This document shows positions 42,089 to 50,886 of a DNA stretch of 64,000 nucleotides, in pieces. The notes beneath the pieces are model-generated. The model was not told the origin of the DNA. It searched no databases and saw nothing but the letters and a program-made list of their open reading frames with translations. The position numbers and the translations under genes were made by a program. The stretch lies in assembly GCA_934255135.1 (NCBI GenBank), contig CAKQMV010000004.1:103137-167136 (forward strand). The letters are read 5' to 3'. Source of the DNA: an uncultured Clostridia bacterium. Lineage in GTDB: Bacteria > Bacillota > Clostridia > Peptostreptococcales > Anaerovoracaceae. Positions within the stretch are counted from its first letter, which is position 1, and each line of letters opens with the position of its first letter.

Positions 42089-42895
42089 ATGGGACTTAAT
42101 GTTCTTCTTACAATTGAATACGATGGCTCGGGCTTCAGTGGCTGGCAGAAGCAGAACACCGGCGTCAGGACTGTACAGGGTGAGATTGAGCATGTCCTGA
42201 AATACATAGTCATGGATGATGTCCCTATTCATGGCACATCAAGAACAGATGCCGGAGTACATGCACTTGGACAATGCGCAAGTCTTGACTGGAACAGCAC
42301 ACTCCCTGTGGAGAAGCTTCCTATGATTATGAACAGAAGATTCGGTGCAGGAGGCAAGGGCAGATCGGGTGCACCAGGTGACATACGAATACTGTCGGCT
42401 GAGGTGATGCCTGAAGGCTTTCACGCAAGATATTCATGCGTGGGCAAGACCTACAGATATATCATCGACAGAAGCGGCAGTATCTGGAACAGGAAGCAGG
42501 TCTATCAGCTCGAGGATGAGCTCGATATTGAGGCAATGAGACGTGCTTCGAAGCATATTGTCGGAACACACGATTTCAAAGCTTTTGAGACTGCTGGGGG
42601 TACTCCGAGGGAGACTACGGTGAGAACAATATATGACCTGAAGATATTTAATGAAGGAAGCAAGACTGTGCTCGAGGTTACGGGCGACGGATTCCTTTAT
42701 AACATGGTGAGAATAATGACGGGCACACTGGTGGAGGTTGGCCTTGGCAAGAGAACTGAGGCTTCAGTAGCTGAAGCGTTAGAAGCGTGCGACAGACAGC
42801 TTGCAGGCTTTACAGCACCACCGCAGGGGCTCTATCTTAAGCAGATATATTTCAAGGAAGAGGATTTATGGAAAAGCGTACATTCAGAACAATAG
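42089..42895 (+). CDS. truA: tRNA pseudouridine(38-40) synthase
   Basis: A 268-residue pseudouridine synthase that modifies the anticodon arm of tRNAs. The catalytic aspartate is Asp54 in GTSRTDAGVHAL, and ARYSCVGKTYRYII and TGDGFLYNMVRIMTG are diagnostic. An AGAGGTG site precedes ATG 42089. The 3' end overlaps mtnA by 28 bases, indicating co-transcription. Confidence 0.95.
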   Translation: MGLNVLLTIEYDGSGFSGWQKQNTGVRTVQGEIEHVLKYIVMDDVPIHGTSRTDAGVHALGQCASLDWNSTLPVEKLPMIMNRRFGAGGKGRSGAPGDIRILSAEVMPEGFHARYSCVGKTYRYIIDRSGSIWNRKQVYQLEDELDIEAMRRASKHIVGTHDFKAFETAGGTPRETTVRTIYDLKIFNEGSKTVLEVTGDGFLYNMVRIMTGTLVEVGLGKRTEASVAEALEACDRQLAGFTAPPQGLYLKQIYFKEEDLWKSVHSEQ

Positions 42896-43989
42896 AAATT
42901 AAAGATGATGCGGTTGTACTTCTTGATCAGACTTTACTTCCGCTAGAAGAGAAATACATTGAGGCACATACAGTAGAGGATATCTACGATGCCATCAAGA
43001 GACTTGCAGTAAGAGGCGCAACTGCAATCGGAGTTGCAGGAGGCTATGGAATGTGGCTTGCTGCGAAGGAGATTCTCGAGGGAAGTGAGATGGAGAAGCA
43101 CCTCGACACAGAGGAGCTTTATGTAATCACAATGGCACTTGAGGACAGAGCTGACTATCTTAACAGCTCAAGACCTACTGCAGTCAATCTGTCATATGCA
43201 ATCGGAATTGTAATGGATGCATACAATGCACTTGTTGATGCACTTTCTTCAGACAAGGAGGGCATCGCAAGACAGGTTGTAACACCTCGTGATATTCTTG
43301 AGACTATCTTTGAGGCAGCTGACAGAATCAGAATCGAGGATGATGACTGCTGCATCAAGAAGGGTGAATACGGACTGACACTACTTAAGCCTGGAATGAG
43401 AATCCTGACACACTGCAACGCGGGAGGCCTTGCGACAACAGGCTTTGGCGGAGCTTTTGCCCCTATCTATATGGGACAGGAGCAGGGATACAACTTCAAG
43501 GTTTACTGCGATGAGACAAGGCCACTTCTTCAGGGTGCGAGACTTTCAGCGTGGGAGCTTAATAAGATGGGCGTGGATACAACTGTAATCTGCGACAATA
43601 TGGCGGCTACACTTATAAGCAAGCACATGGTTGATTGCGTAATCGTAGGCTGTGACAGAATGGCAGCTAACGGTGATGGTGCAAATAAGATTGGAACTCT
43701 CGGACTTGCGGTTCTATGTAAGGAGTACGGAATTCCTTTCTATATGAACGTGCCTACTTCGACTTTTGACATGAATACTGCTACTGGTGCAGATATCGTT
43801 ATCGAGGAGAGAGCGCCTGAAGAGGTAAGCGAGCTATGGTACGAGAAGAGAATGGTACCTGAGGGTGTGAAGGTGTTCAATCCCGCATTCGACGTGACTG
43901 ATCACAGCATGATTACTGCAATCATCACTGAGAAGGGTGTAATTTATCCGCCGTACGAGGAGAGCATCAGGGCTCTTATGGAGGAATAG
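42868..43989 (+). CDS. mtnA: S-methyl-5-thioribose-1-phosphate isomerase
   Basis: A 373-residue eIF2B-like isomerase of the methionine salvage pathway, converting methylthioribose-1-phosphate to methylthioribulose-1-phosphate. Cys183 (THCNAGGLAT) and Asp263 (VGCDRMAANGD) occupy the catalytic positions. No other salvage gene lies nearby, although metK occurs later in the window. Some relatives isomerise ribose-1-phosphate or 5-deoxyribose-phosphate, so the substrate could differ. It overlaps truA by 28 bases. Confidence 0.88.
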   Translation: MEKRTFRTIEIKDDAVVLLDQTLLPLEEKYIEAHTVEDIYDAIKRLAVRGATAIGVAGGYGMWLAAKEILEGSEMEKHLDTEELYVITMALEDRADYLNSSRPTAVNLSYAIGIVMDAYNALVDALSSDKEGIARQVVTPRDILETIFEAADRIRIEDDDCCIKKGEYGLTLLKPGMRILTHCNAGGLATTGFGGAFAPIYMGQEQGYNFKVYCDETRPLLQGARLSAWELNKMGVDTTVICDNMAATLISKHMVDCVIVGCDRMAANGDGANKIGTLGLAVLCKEYGIPFYMNVPTSTFDMNTATGADIVIEERAPEEVSELWYEKRMVPEGVKVFNPAFDVTDHSMITAIITEKGVIYPPYEESIRALMEE

Positions 43990-43990
43990 T

Positions 43991-44734
43991 GTGTACAAGG
44001 TAAGAATTGACAGATTTGAGGGACCGTTCGATCTTCTGGTATATCTTCTTGAGAATGCGAAGATGAACATATACGATATCAAGGTTTCGGAGATTACGGA
44101 GCAGTATATCGACTACCTCAAGGAGATGGAGAACCTTGATATTGAGGTCGGAAGTGAGTTTATCGTTCTCGCTGCCGTGCTTATCAAACTTAAGTCTCAT
44201 ATGCTTCTTCCAAGAGTTAATGAGGCTGGCGAGACTATTATCGAGGAGGATCCGAGAACAGAGCTGGCTAACCGTCTTGCGGAATATGTGAGAATAAAGC
44301 GAGCTGCAGAGATTCTGTCCGAGAGATTTGAATACTACAGTGCGGTTCATACAAAGCCTGCTGAGGACATGTCAGAGTACCTTGATTCACCGGACGAGAT
44401 TCTTAAGGTTGATGAGGCACAGATGGTTGCCGCATTCAGACAGTTCCTTAACAGAAAGCAGAGAGTCGATGCAGTAACAGAGCGTTACAGCAGACCGAGA
44501 AGAAAACGTGAGACAATAGAAGAGAGAATTCGCAGAATGCAAAGGAGCCTCGAGATTAAGTTCAAGGACAGCTCAGAGGTAATGTTCAGCGAGCTTCTGC
44601 CGGAGAAGCCTGACAGAATGGATGTTACAATTTCATTTATGTCACTTCTTGCAATGATTAAGAACCAGGAAATTGATGCCGAACAGGAGGATTCATTCGG
44701 CGAGATCATACTCAGGAGGACAAATGTACAGTAA
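43991..44734 (+). CDS. scpA: segregation and condensation protein A
   Basis: A 247-residue kleisin that links SMC heads and binds ScpB to compact and segregate the chromosome. The N-terminal YKVRIDRFEGPFDLLVYLLENAKMNIYDI and the C-terminal winged-helix ending VTISFMSLLAMIKNQEIDAEQEDSFGEI are typical. The start is GTG 43991, one base after the mtnA stop; no ATG fits. The gene overlaps scpB by 11 bases. Confidence 0.94.
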   Translation: MYKVRIDRFEGPFDLLVYLLENAKMNIYDIKVSEITEQYIDYLKEMENLDIEVGSEFIVLAAVLIKLKSHMLLPRVNEAGETIIEEDPRTELANRLAEYVRIKRAAEILSERFEYYSAVHTKPAEDMSEYLDSPDEILKVDEAQMVAAFRQFLNRKQRVDAVTERYSRPRRKRETIEERIRRMQRSLEIKFKDSSEVMFSELLPEKPDRMDVTISFMSLLAMIKNQEIDAEQEDSFGEIILRRTNVQ

Positions 44735-45368
44735 GAAAACTATGAAATCAGCGCTCGAATCCATGATGTTTATGTGGGGCGAGGCGCTTTCGGTAAAGGA
44801 TGCTGCGGATGTCCTTGAGACAAGCAAGGCCGAGGTAAGAGAGCTCTTCGCCGAGCTTAAGACTGAGTACGATATGCAGGGCAGAGGAATCCGTATAAGA
44901 GAGGTCGACGATGCTTTTGGCTTCGTGACACATATCGAGAACGACATGTTTATCAAGAAACTCTGCACACCTGTAAGGGTTAAGAGACTCAGCCAGGCTG
45001 CACTTGAGGTTCTAGCCATCGTTGCATACAGGCAGCCAGTATCAAGAGGAGAGATTGATTCAATCAGAGGAATCAAGAGCGAACGAGTTCTCGATGGACT
45101 TATGGATAAGGGGCTTATCGAGGCTGTTGGAAGATCCGAGGGTGTCGGAAGACCGATAATCTATGGAACTACAAGAGAGTTTCTGGCAAAATTTGGCTTC
45201 ACAACACTAGATGAGCTTCCGGAAATCGAGGAATTCGAGAACACATCGAGAAGTGGATCACCGGAGCTTCACGAGCAGCTCGCACTCGATTTTGACGGTG
45301 AGGAGCTAAGTGTAGATAAGAGCACTGCTGATAATACTATGAATGAGGAGACTGACAATGAGAATTAA
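44724..45368 (+). CDS. scpB: segregation and condensation protein B
   Basis: A 214-residue double winged-helix protein, the ScpA partner in the SMC complex. LEVLAIVAYRQPVSRGEIDSIRGIKSE and GRPIIYGTTREFLAKFGF are the family signatures. An AGGAGG site before ATG 44724 fixes the start, although the frame is open to 44673 inside scpA. It overlaps scpA by 11 bases and rluB by 11 bases. Confidence 0.94.
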   Translation: MYSKKTMKSALESMMFMWGEALSVKDAADVLETSKAEVRELFAELKTEYDMQGRGIRIREVDDAFGFVTHIENDMFIKKLCTPVRVKRLSQAALEVLAIVAYRQPVSRGEIDSIRGIKSERVLDGLMDKGLIEAVGRSEGVGRPIIYGTTREFLAKFGFTTLDELPEIEEFENTSRSGSPELHEQLALDFDGEELSVDKSTADNTMNEETDNEN

Positions 45369-46059
45369 TAAATACATCGCATCTGCCGGAGTTACTTCAA
45401 GACGTAAGGCGGATGAGCTTATCGAGGCTGGTAAGGTTAAGGTTAACGGAAAGGTTCTCGAGAACCCGGGATATCAGGTAGCAGACAGTGACCTTGTAGA
45501 GGTTGATGAAGTGGCAATCAAGCCCGCATCAAAGCTTGTGTACTATCTTCTGAACAAGCCTTGCGGATTTGTTACATCAACTGCCGATAAGGAAGGTCGC
45601 CGCGTTGTAACAGAGCTTGTGCCTGACGAAATCAGAGTTTTCCCTGTAGGAAGACTAGATTACAACACCTCAGGACTTCTTATCCTGACAAATGATGGTG
45701 AGCTTGCGAACAAGCTGATGCACCCATCTGGAGAGTTCGATAAGACTTATCTTGTTAGATGCACAGGAATCGTGACACGTGCAGAGGCTTCAAGACTTGC
45801 TAAGGGCGTGGATATCGGTGGTTTTGTAACTTCACCTGCAGAGGTTAAGCTTATAAGACACGACAAGAATTCAACTGTTGCAGAGATTACAATACACGAG
45901 GGTAAGAACAGACAGGTTAGAAGAATGTTCGAGGCACTTGGACATGAGGTTACTGAGCTTCAGAGAATCAGACTCGGCAACCTTACAATAGGAAAGCTCG
46001 CGCTCGGACAGTGCAGAAAGCTCGGACCTGCGGAAATAGAGTATCTGAAGAGGCTGTAA
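45358..46059 (+). CDS. rluB: RluB-type 23S rRNA pseudouridine synthase
   Basis: A 233-residue RsuA/RluB-family enzyme. An S4-like RNA-binding domain (MRINKYIASAGVTSRRKADELIEAGKVKVNG) is followed by the catalytic motif VGRLDYNTSGLLILTNDG (Asp about 102) and EGKNRQVRRMFEALGHEV. The order scpA-scpB-rluB is common in Firmicutes, supporting RluB. A GAGGAG site in the end of scpB directs ATG 45358. A hairpin terminator follows at 46110. Confidence 0.92.
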   Translation: MRINKYIASAGVTSRRKADELIEAGKVKVNGKVLENPGYQVADSDLVEVDEVAIKPASKLVYYLLNKPCGFVTSTADKEGRRVVTELVPDEIRVFPVGRLDYNTSGLLILTNDGELANKLMHPSGEFDKTYLVRCTGIVTRAEASRLAKGVDIGGFVTSPAEVKLIRHDKNSTVAEITIHEGKNRQVRRMFEALGHEVTELQRIRLGNLTIGKLALGQCRKLGPAEIEYLKRL

Positions 46060-46109
46060 TGCCTCTTTTTCTTATACGCGGACTGAAATGACAAAAAATC
46101 AAAAAAGAA

Positions 46110-46139
46110 AAAACAACAGTATCGGGGGACTGCTGTTTT
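46110..46139 (+). terminator. terminator after rluB
   Basis: Arms AAAACAACAGT and ACTGCTGTTTT (one mismatch) enclose loop ATCGGGGG and run into TTTTAT. The loop has the same CGGGGG as the racemase and permease leader hairpins. The remaining 190 bases before the LysR gene contain an extended -10 (TGTTATAAT, 46214-46222). Confidence 0.65.
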
Positions 46140-46335
46140 ATCGGAAGTTATTTTGTTATTTTACTTAGGTCACCGTTATAATAACAGAAACCATATACAT
46201 ATGTAAAATTACTTGTTATAATGATATGCATAAATATTACTAATGCCACGGGATGTGTTTTCCTATATGATATAGAGCTGCTATTGCGTATGATTATAGG
46301 GTTGAAGGTGTTTTAAATTATAGGATGGTACAGTT

Positions 46336-47232
46336 ATGAATCTACAGCAGATTGAGGTTTTTATTGAGATTGCCGAGGCGGGAAGCTTTACTGCAGCTGG
46401 AAACAAGCTCGGCTATACACAGTCGCGTGTAACACAGATGATGAAGGCACTTGAAGAAGAGTTCGGCTTCAAGCTTTTTATAAAAGACCATTTTGGCTCT
46501 ACACTTACTGAGGCAGGACGTAATCTTCTGCCGATGATCAGACAGATTTCCAAGGATATGGATCACGTGTATGAGCAGGTGTCAGAGGTTAATGGGTTAA
46601 GAGTCGGAACACTTTGTGTTGGTGCTTACTTAAGCTGTGCGACAAACTGGCTTCATGAGGTGCTTTCTATTTTTCATGAGAAATATCCACAGATTGAAAT
46701 CAACCTTATCGAAACAGGTTGGGTTGAAATTACAGAGGGGCTTAAGGAAAGAACTATAGACGTAGGCTTTATCAGTAATCCGTTCACAGATGAGCTTCAG
46801 TTTATTCCGATTTATGAGGATCCGCTCGTTGCGATTCTTCCGGACAATCATCCGCTGACTAAATATGATGCAATTCCGTTACATGAATTCGAGAATTACG
46901 ATTTCATTCTATCAAGTCTATATTACGACAACGATATTACAAGAGTTTTCAATGCAAATAACATTAAGCCTAATGTTAGAATTACTACATCGAACGACTA
47001 TAACCAGATTCAGATGGTAAGAAAGGGCCTCGGAATTGGAATGCTTCCGCAACTGATTCTTGACTGCTACGAGGATATGACAACAGTTACAAGACCTCTT
47101 GAACCACCACAGTCGAGAGTTCTCGGAATAGTGCTGCCATCACTTGATAGCATGGGACCGATTACAAGAGAGTTCCTTAGAATATTTAAAGAATGCAATT
47201 TAGAAGGAGATTTGTTATACAATGGCAATTAA
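46336..47232 (+). CDS. LysR-family transcriptional regulator
   Basis: A 298-residue regulator with an N-terminal winged helix-turn-helix (LQQIEVFIEIAEAGSFTAAGNKLGYTQSRVTQMMKALEEE, residues 3-42) and a periplasmic-binding-like effector domain (about 88-290). It overlaps the following M16 peptidase gene by 11 bases in the same direction, unusual for LysR regulators, which are often divergent from their targets; it may therefore autoregulate a regulator-peptidase operon. The effector is unknown. Confidence 0.9.
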   Translation: MNLQQIEVFIEIAEAGSFTAAGNKLGYTQSRVTQMMKALEEEFGFKLFIKDHFGSTLTEAGRNLLPMIRQISKDMDHVYEQVSEVNGLRVGTLCVGAYLSCATNWLHEVLSIFHEKYPQIEINLIETGWVEITEGLKERTIDVGFISNPFTDELQFIPIYEDPLVAILPDNHPLTKYDAIPLHEFENYDFILSSLYYDNDITRVFNANNIKPNVRITTSNDYNQIQMVRKGLGIGMLPQLILDCYEDMTTVTRPLEPPQSRVLGIVLPSLDSMGPITREFLRIFKECNLEGDLLYNGN

Positions 47233-50182
47233 AACTGGTGATATTATCTCTGGCTTCAGAGTAGAGCGAATAAGAACAAACGAGGGCGCGGGAGGCATTC
47301 TCTATGAGATGACACATATTAAGAGTGGTGCAGAGCTTGCATGGCTTGAGAACAGTGACACCAATAAGCATTTTGGCATTACGTTCAAGACACCACCGAC
47401 TGACGATACGGGAGTGTTTCACATACTAGAGCATTCTGTTCTGAACGGATCTCGTAAGTATACTGTAAAGGAGCCATTTCTCGAGCTTATCAAGAGTTCA
47501 ATGAATACGTTCCTTAATGCAATGACATCAAGCGATTTTACAATATATCCGGTTTCAAGCAGAAACGAGCAGGATTTCATCAATCTGATGAACGTTTATC
47601 TCGATGGTGTTTTCTTCCCTGCAATTCATACTAATCCGAATATTTTCTATCAGGAGGGATGGCACACTGAGATACTCTCAGAGGACGATATACCGACCTA
47701 CAAGGGCGTTGTGTACAACGAGATGAAGGGAGCAGTGGCTTCTCCAGATAGACAGCTTCACAGCGGAATTTCGGCGCTGATGTATCCGGATACATGCTAC
47801 AGATTCAATTCCGGCGGAGAGCCTGCGGCAATTCCGAGCCTCACTTACGATGCTTTCAAAAGAGCGCATAAGAAGTTCTATCATCCCGGCAATTCGAAGA
47901 TTTATCTCGATGGAGATATTGATATCGAGAAGATTCTTTCAGTTATTGACGGCGATTATCTGTCAGCGTTTGACAGAAATGAAGAGGTAATCGAGATTCC
48001 GCTCCAGGAGCCTGTTAGGGGTGTAAGGAAAGAGGGCTTCTATCAGGCGGAGAACAGCGAGCACGCATACTTATCTTTTGGCCGTGTAATGTGTAATTTC
48101 GACGATGTAGTGAAGAGATTTGCGATCATCGTGCTGTCTGATTATCTTGCGGAGAACAACGAGTCACCGCTTAACAAGGCGGTTCTGGCGTCCGATATAG
48201 CGCAGGATTTTTATGCCTTCTTCGATCAGAGCACTGAGTGTCCGTCACTTGTGTTTACGGCTAAGCATATCGACATGGAGCGTGAAGATGAGTTCTGGGC
48301 AGCAATTGCCGGCGTAAAGGAAGAAATTCGTAAGAAGGGTGTTGATCGAAACGAAATTTCTGCAATCCTGAGCCAGCTTGAATATGCACTCAAGGATGCA
48401 GATGAGCCGAAGGGACTTAACAGAAATATTGCGGCGCTTTCAACATGGCTTTATGGTGGAGATCCCATGGATATGCTCGACCTTGGCAAGGTTTTCGCAA
48501 AGCTTAGGGAGCTTTCGGAGACTGACTATTTCGATAGAGTATTTGATGAGATTCCGCTTACTCCGGAGGAGTGCGCTGTTTATGTAATGCGTCCATCGGC
48601 AACTAAGGATGCTGAGACTCTTGAGAAGGAGAAGGCTGCGCTTGAAGCGGAGTCAGAGGCGAGAACTCCTGAGGAGACTCAGGCACTTCTTGAGCTTAAC
48701 AGAAATCTGGCAGCCTGGCAGAAGACAGACGATACGCCAGAGGATCTTGCTACGCTTCCTACACTCCCGCTCTCGGCTGTAAATACTGAGCCGTATGGAC
48801 TTCACACTGAGGTTAGAGATGGAATTATTTTCCACGAGACGCCTGACGATGGAATCGTTCGTGTAAATCTGTATTTCTCACTGACAGGCACAGATCCGGC
48901 AGATTATATGGCGATGTCACTTCTTACTAATCTGCTTGGTGAGCTTCCTACTAAGAGCTACTCAGTTACAGAGCTTCGTCTTCGTATGAAGTCTACTGTC
49001 GGATATGCGGATTATAATGCTGCGGCATACACAAAGCTCGGTGAGCCTGGTAAGTGTCATCCGTATTTCGTGGTTACTTTTGGCGTGCTTTCGCACAAGC
49101 TTGACGAGGCGATTAAGCTTATCAGTGAGATTGTAAATGAGACTGATTTTGAGGCTGAATCGACCAGAAATCATGTGGAGGACATCCTTGTTCAGTGCTT
49201 CTACTACATGCAGGACAGCATTGCGTCAGAGGGGCACAGATTTGCAAGAGGAAGGGCGTCATCTCACGTATCTGCTGTGGCACTTATCGATGATATGATG
49301 ACCGGTCTTGGAATGTATGAGTGGATGAGAGATTTCCTTAAGGATTTCGACGGAAATTACAAGAAGCTGATTTCTGATCTTACAAGATTGAGAGCTTCAG
49401 TATTTAATGCTGATAACATGCTTGTCAGCGTTGCGGCTTCAGATGTGCCGAACGACATTTCGGCTATCCGCAAGATGTTTGATAAGGGAGATCCGGCTTG
49501 CGGCGTTGCAAAGGCCTCCAGCGAAGCACCTGAATCTGGTGTTGAGCAGCTTCGCGGCGAAGCGCCTGAGTTTATTTCGATGGAGCTTGATAAGGATGTG
49601 AGAAGCGAGGCGGTTGTGGTGCCGGGCGGTATTTCGTATTCTGCTCTTGTGTCAAGCACCGCAGATTGTGGTGCGGAGCCGAGTGGCAGAGCATACGCTC
49701 TTACAATGATTCTGTCATATCAGTACTTATGGAATGAGGTCAGAGTTAAGAGAGGTGCATACGGATGTGGCTTCGGTATGACAAGGGGCGGCATGATCAG
49801 ATACTATTCATATCGTGATCCGAGCCCTGCAGAATCTCTCGAGGTTTATGCACACTCAAGTGACTTTCTGAAGGCATACTGCGAAAGCGATGATAATTTT
49901 GACAATATCATTATCAGTGCGGCAGCTCAGCTCGAGCCTCTGATGAACACTTCGAGAGCTCACAAGCTTGCCGATCTTGAGCACTTCATGGGAATCACTA
50001 TGGATGACAAGCGCCAGACCAAGAAGGAGCTTGTTGAGATGAAGAAGTCAGATCTTCTTGATTTCTGCGATATGCTCGACAACGTGCCTAAGAAGGGCTA
50101 CTCCTGCGTGGTATGCTCTGCAGCGCACATCGATGAAATCAAGGCTGACAAGGTTTACGACCTGACACAGAAGCAGCTTTAA
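47222..50182 (+). CDS. M16C (PreP/insulinase-type) zinc metallopeptidase
   Basis: A 986-residue peptidase of the presequence-protease branch. The inverted zinc motif HILEH is at residues 67-71, with the distal glutamate region YNEMKGAV about 90 residues on (near 163). The length corresponds to the full double-clamshell enzyme with active and inactive halves. A Glu/Ala-rich segment about 455-480 is probably the hinge. No signal peptide is present, so it acts in the cytoplasm, likely degrading oligopeptides for amino-acid fermentation. It overlaps the LysR gene by 11 bases. A possible inverted-repeat element begins six bases after its stop. Confidence 0.92.
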   Translation: MAIKTGDIISGFRVERIRTNEGAGGILYEMTHIKSGAELAWLENSDTNKHFGITFKTPPTDDTGVFHILEHSVLNGSRKYTVKEPFLELIKSSMNTFLNAMTSSDFTIYPVSSRNEQDFINLMNVYLDGVFFPAIHTNPNIFYQEGWHTEILSEDDIPTYKGVVYNEMKGAVASPDRQLHSGISALMYPDTCYRFNSGGEPAAIPSLTYDAFKRAHKKFYHPGNSKIYLDGDIDIEKILSVIDGDYLSAFDRNEEVIEIPLQEPVRGVRKEGFYQAENSEHAYLSFGRVMCNFDDVVKRFAIIVLSDYLAENNESPLNKAVLASDIAQDFYAFFDQSTECPSLVFTAKHIDMEREDEFWAAIAGVKEEIRKKGVDRNEISAILSQLEYALKDADEPKGLNRNIAALSTWLYGGDPMDMLDLGKVFAKLRELSETDYFDRVFDEIPLTPEECAVYVMRPSATKDAETLEKEKAALEAESEARTPEETQALLELNRNLAAWQKTDDTPEDLATLPTLPLSAVNTEPYGLHTEVRDGIIFHETPDDGIVRVNLYFSLTGTDPADYMAMSLLTNLLGELPTKSYSVTELRLRMKSTVGYADYNAAAYTKLGEPGKCHPYFVVTFGVLSHKLDEAIKLISEIVNETDFEAESTRNHVEDILVQCFYYMQDSIASEGHRFARGRASSHVSAVALIDDMMTGLGMYEWMRDFLKDFDGNYKKLISDLTRLRASVFNADNMLVSVAASDVPNDISAIRKMFDKGDPACGVAKASSEAPESGVEQLRGEAPEFISMELDKDVRSEAVVVPGGISYSALVSSTADCGAEPSGRAYALTMILSYQYLWNEVRVKRGAYGCGFGMTRGGMIRYYSYRDPSPAESLEVYAHSSDFLKAYCESDDNFDNIIISAAAQLEPLMNTSRAHKLADLEHFMGITMDDKRQTKKELVEMKKSDLLDFCDMLDNVPKKGYSCVVCSAAHIDEIKADKVYDLTQKQL

Positions 50183-50307
50183 AGGTTCATCACGTTTTCC
50201 ACGGAGATTGAATAGAAATAATAAACCTGCATTAGTCAGCAATAGCTTGACTATGATGATTTATTTAGGCTTCTGATTGGTTTGACGGTACAAAAGCTAC
50301 AAAAGAA

Positions 50308-50338
50308 CAAATCCTTCCCGCTATCCGGTAAGAATTTG
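50308..50338. repeat. CTATC-loop hairpin, copy 1
   Basis: Arms CAAATCCTTCCCG and CGGTAAGAATTTG around CTATC. It matches the copy at 50602-50628 closely over about 27 bases and resembles the hairpin at 31486. Confidence 0.5.
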
Positions 50339-50601
50339 ATGATTATTAAAAATCTTATCGGAGTTTTCGTTTTCAGCAGATAACATCCACTTGATTTTAT
50401 CAAATTTTGAGTAAAATTCTTGGATATGAAAGATTCAGGGCTATCATTTCTTTATATAAATTAAGTTTTACTTATCAAAACACGCTCATTGAGTAAGCAA
50501 CGCTTAATTATAAAGTCCCATTTCGAGTTAGCATTCGCTAATAAAAGCTTGTAACAGTACTATTTTATCAAATTGTCCGGGAAGAAAATTTTCTAATGAC
50601 G

Positions 50602-50628
50602 AAATCTTACCGCTATCCGGGAAGATTT
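50602..50628. repeat. CTATC-loop hairpin, copy 2
   Basis: Arms AAATCTTACCG and CGGGAAGATTT (one mismatch) around CTATC. A half copy, GTCCGGGAAGA, lies at about 50576-50586. Confidence 0.5.
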
Positions 50629-50886
50629 GGAACAAATGTAAAAATCGTCTCTGAAACAATCAGTTTCAATGCAGAATTGCATGCCATCAGTTGTACCACT
50701 GTAGCGATGTATAGGTTTGTTTTAACTAAATCCCCGAGGAAAACGTGATGCACTAAAAAAGTTCAAAATTGACTCGTTGTATAAAAATAATGGCGGACGT
50801 ATAATTAATTAACTTAAATCTCGTTGGGAGATTTATTCGGAAAACTGACAGATTGAATCTGAAAACCGATGAAAGGAGGAAATGAA

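Larger units (their letters stand above)
50188..50750. mobile_element. 563-bp non-coding element with terminal inverted repeats
   Basis: The left end (50188-50209) and the complement of the right end (50729-50750) match at 20 of 22 bases, sharing CATCACGTTTTCC then CGG and GATT. Between them there is no coding frame of note, but two related hairpins with identical CTATC loops occur (50308-50338 and 50602-50628). The layout suggests a miniature inverted-repeat element or a remnant of a transposon. No clear target-site duplication was found. The remaining 135 bases before the next gene are AT-rich with no recognised promoter. Confidence 0.55.
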
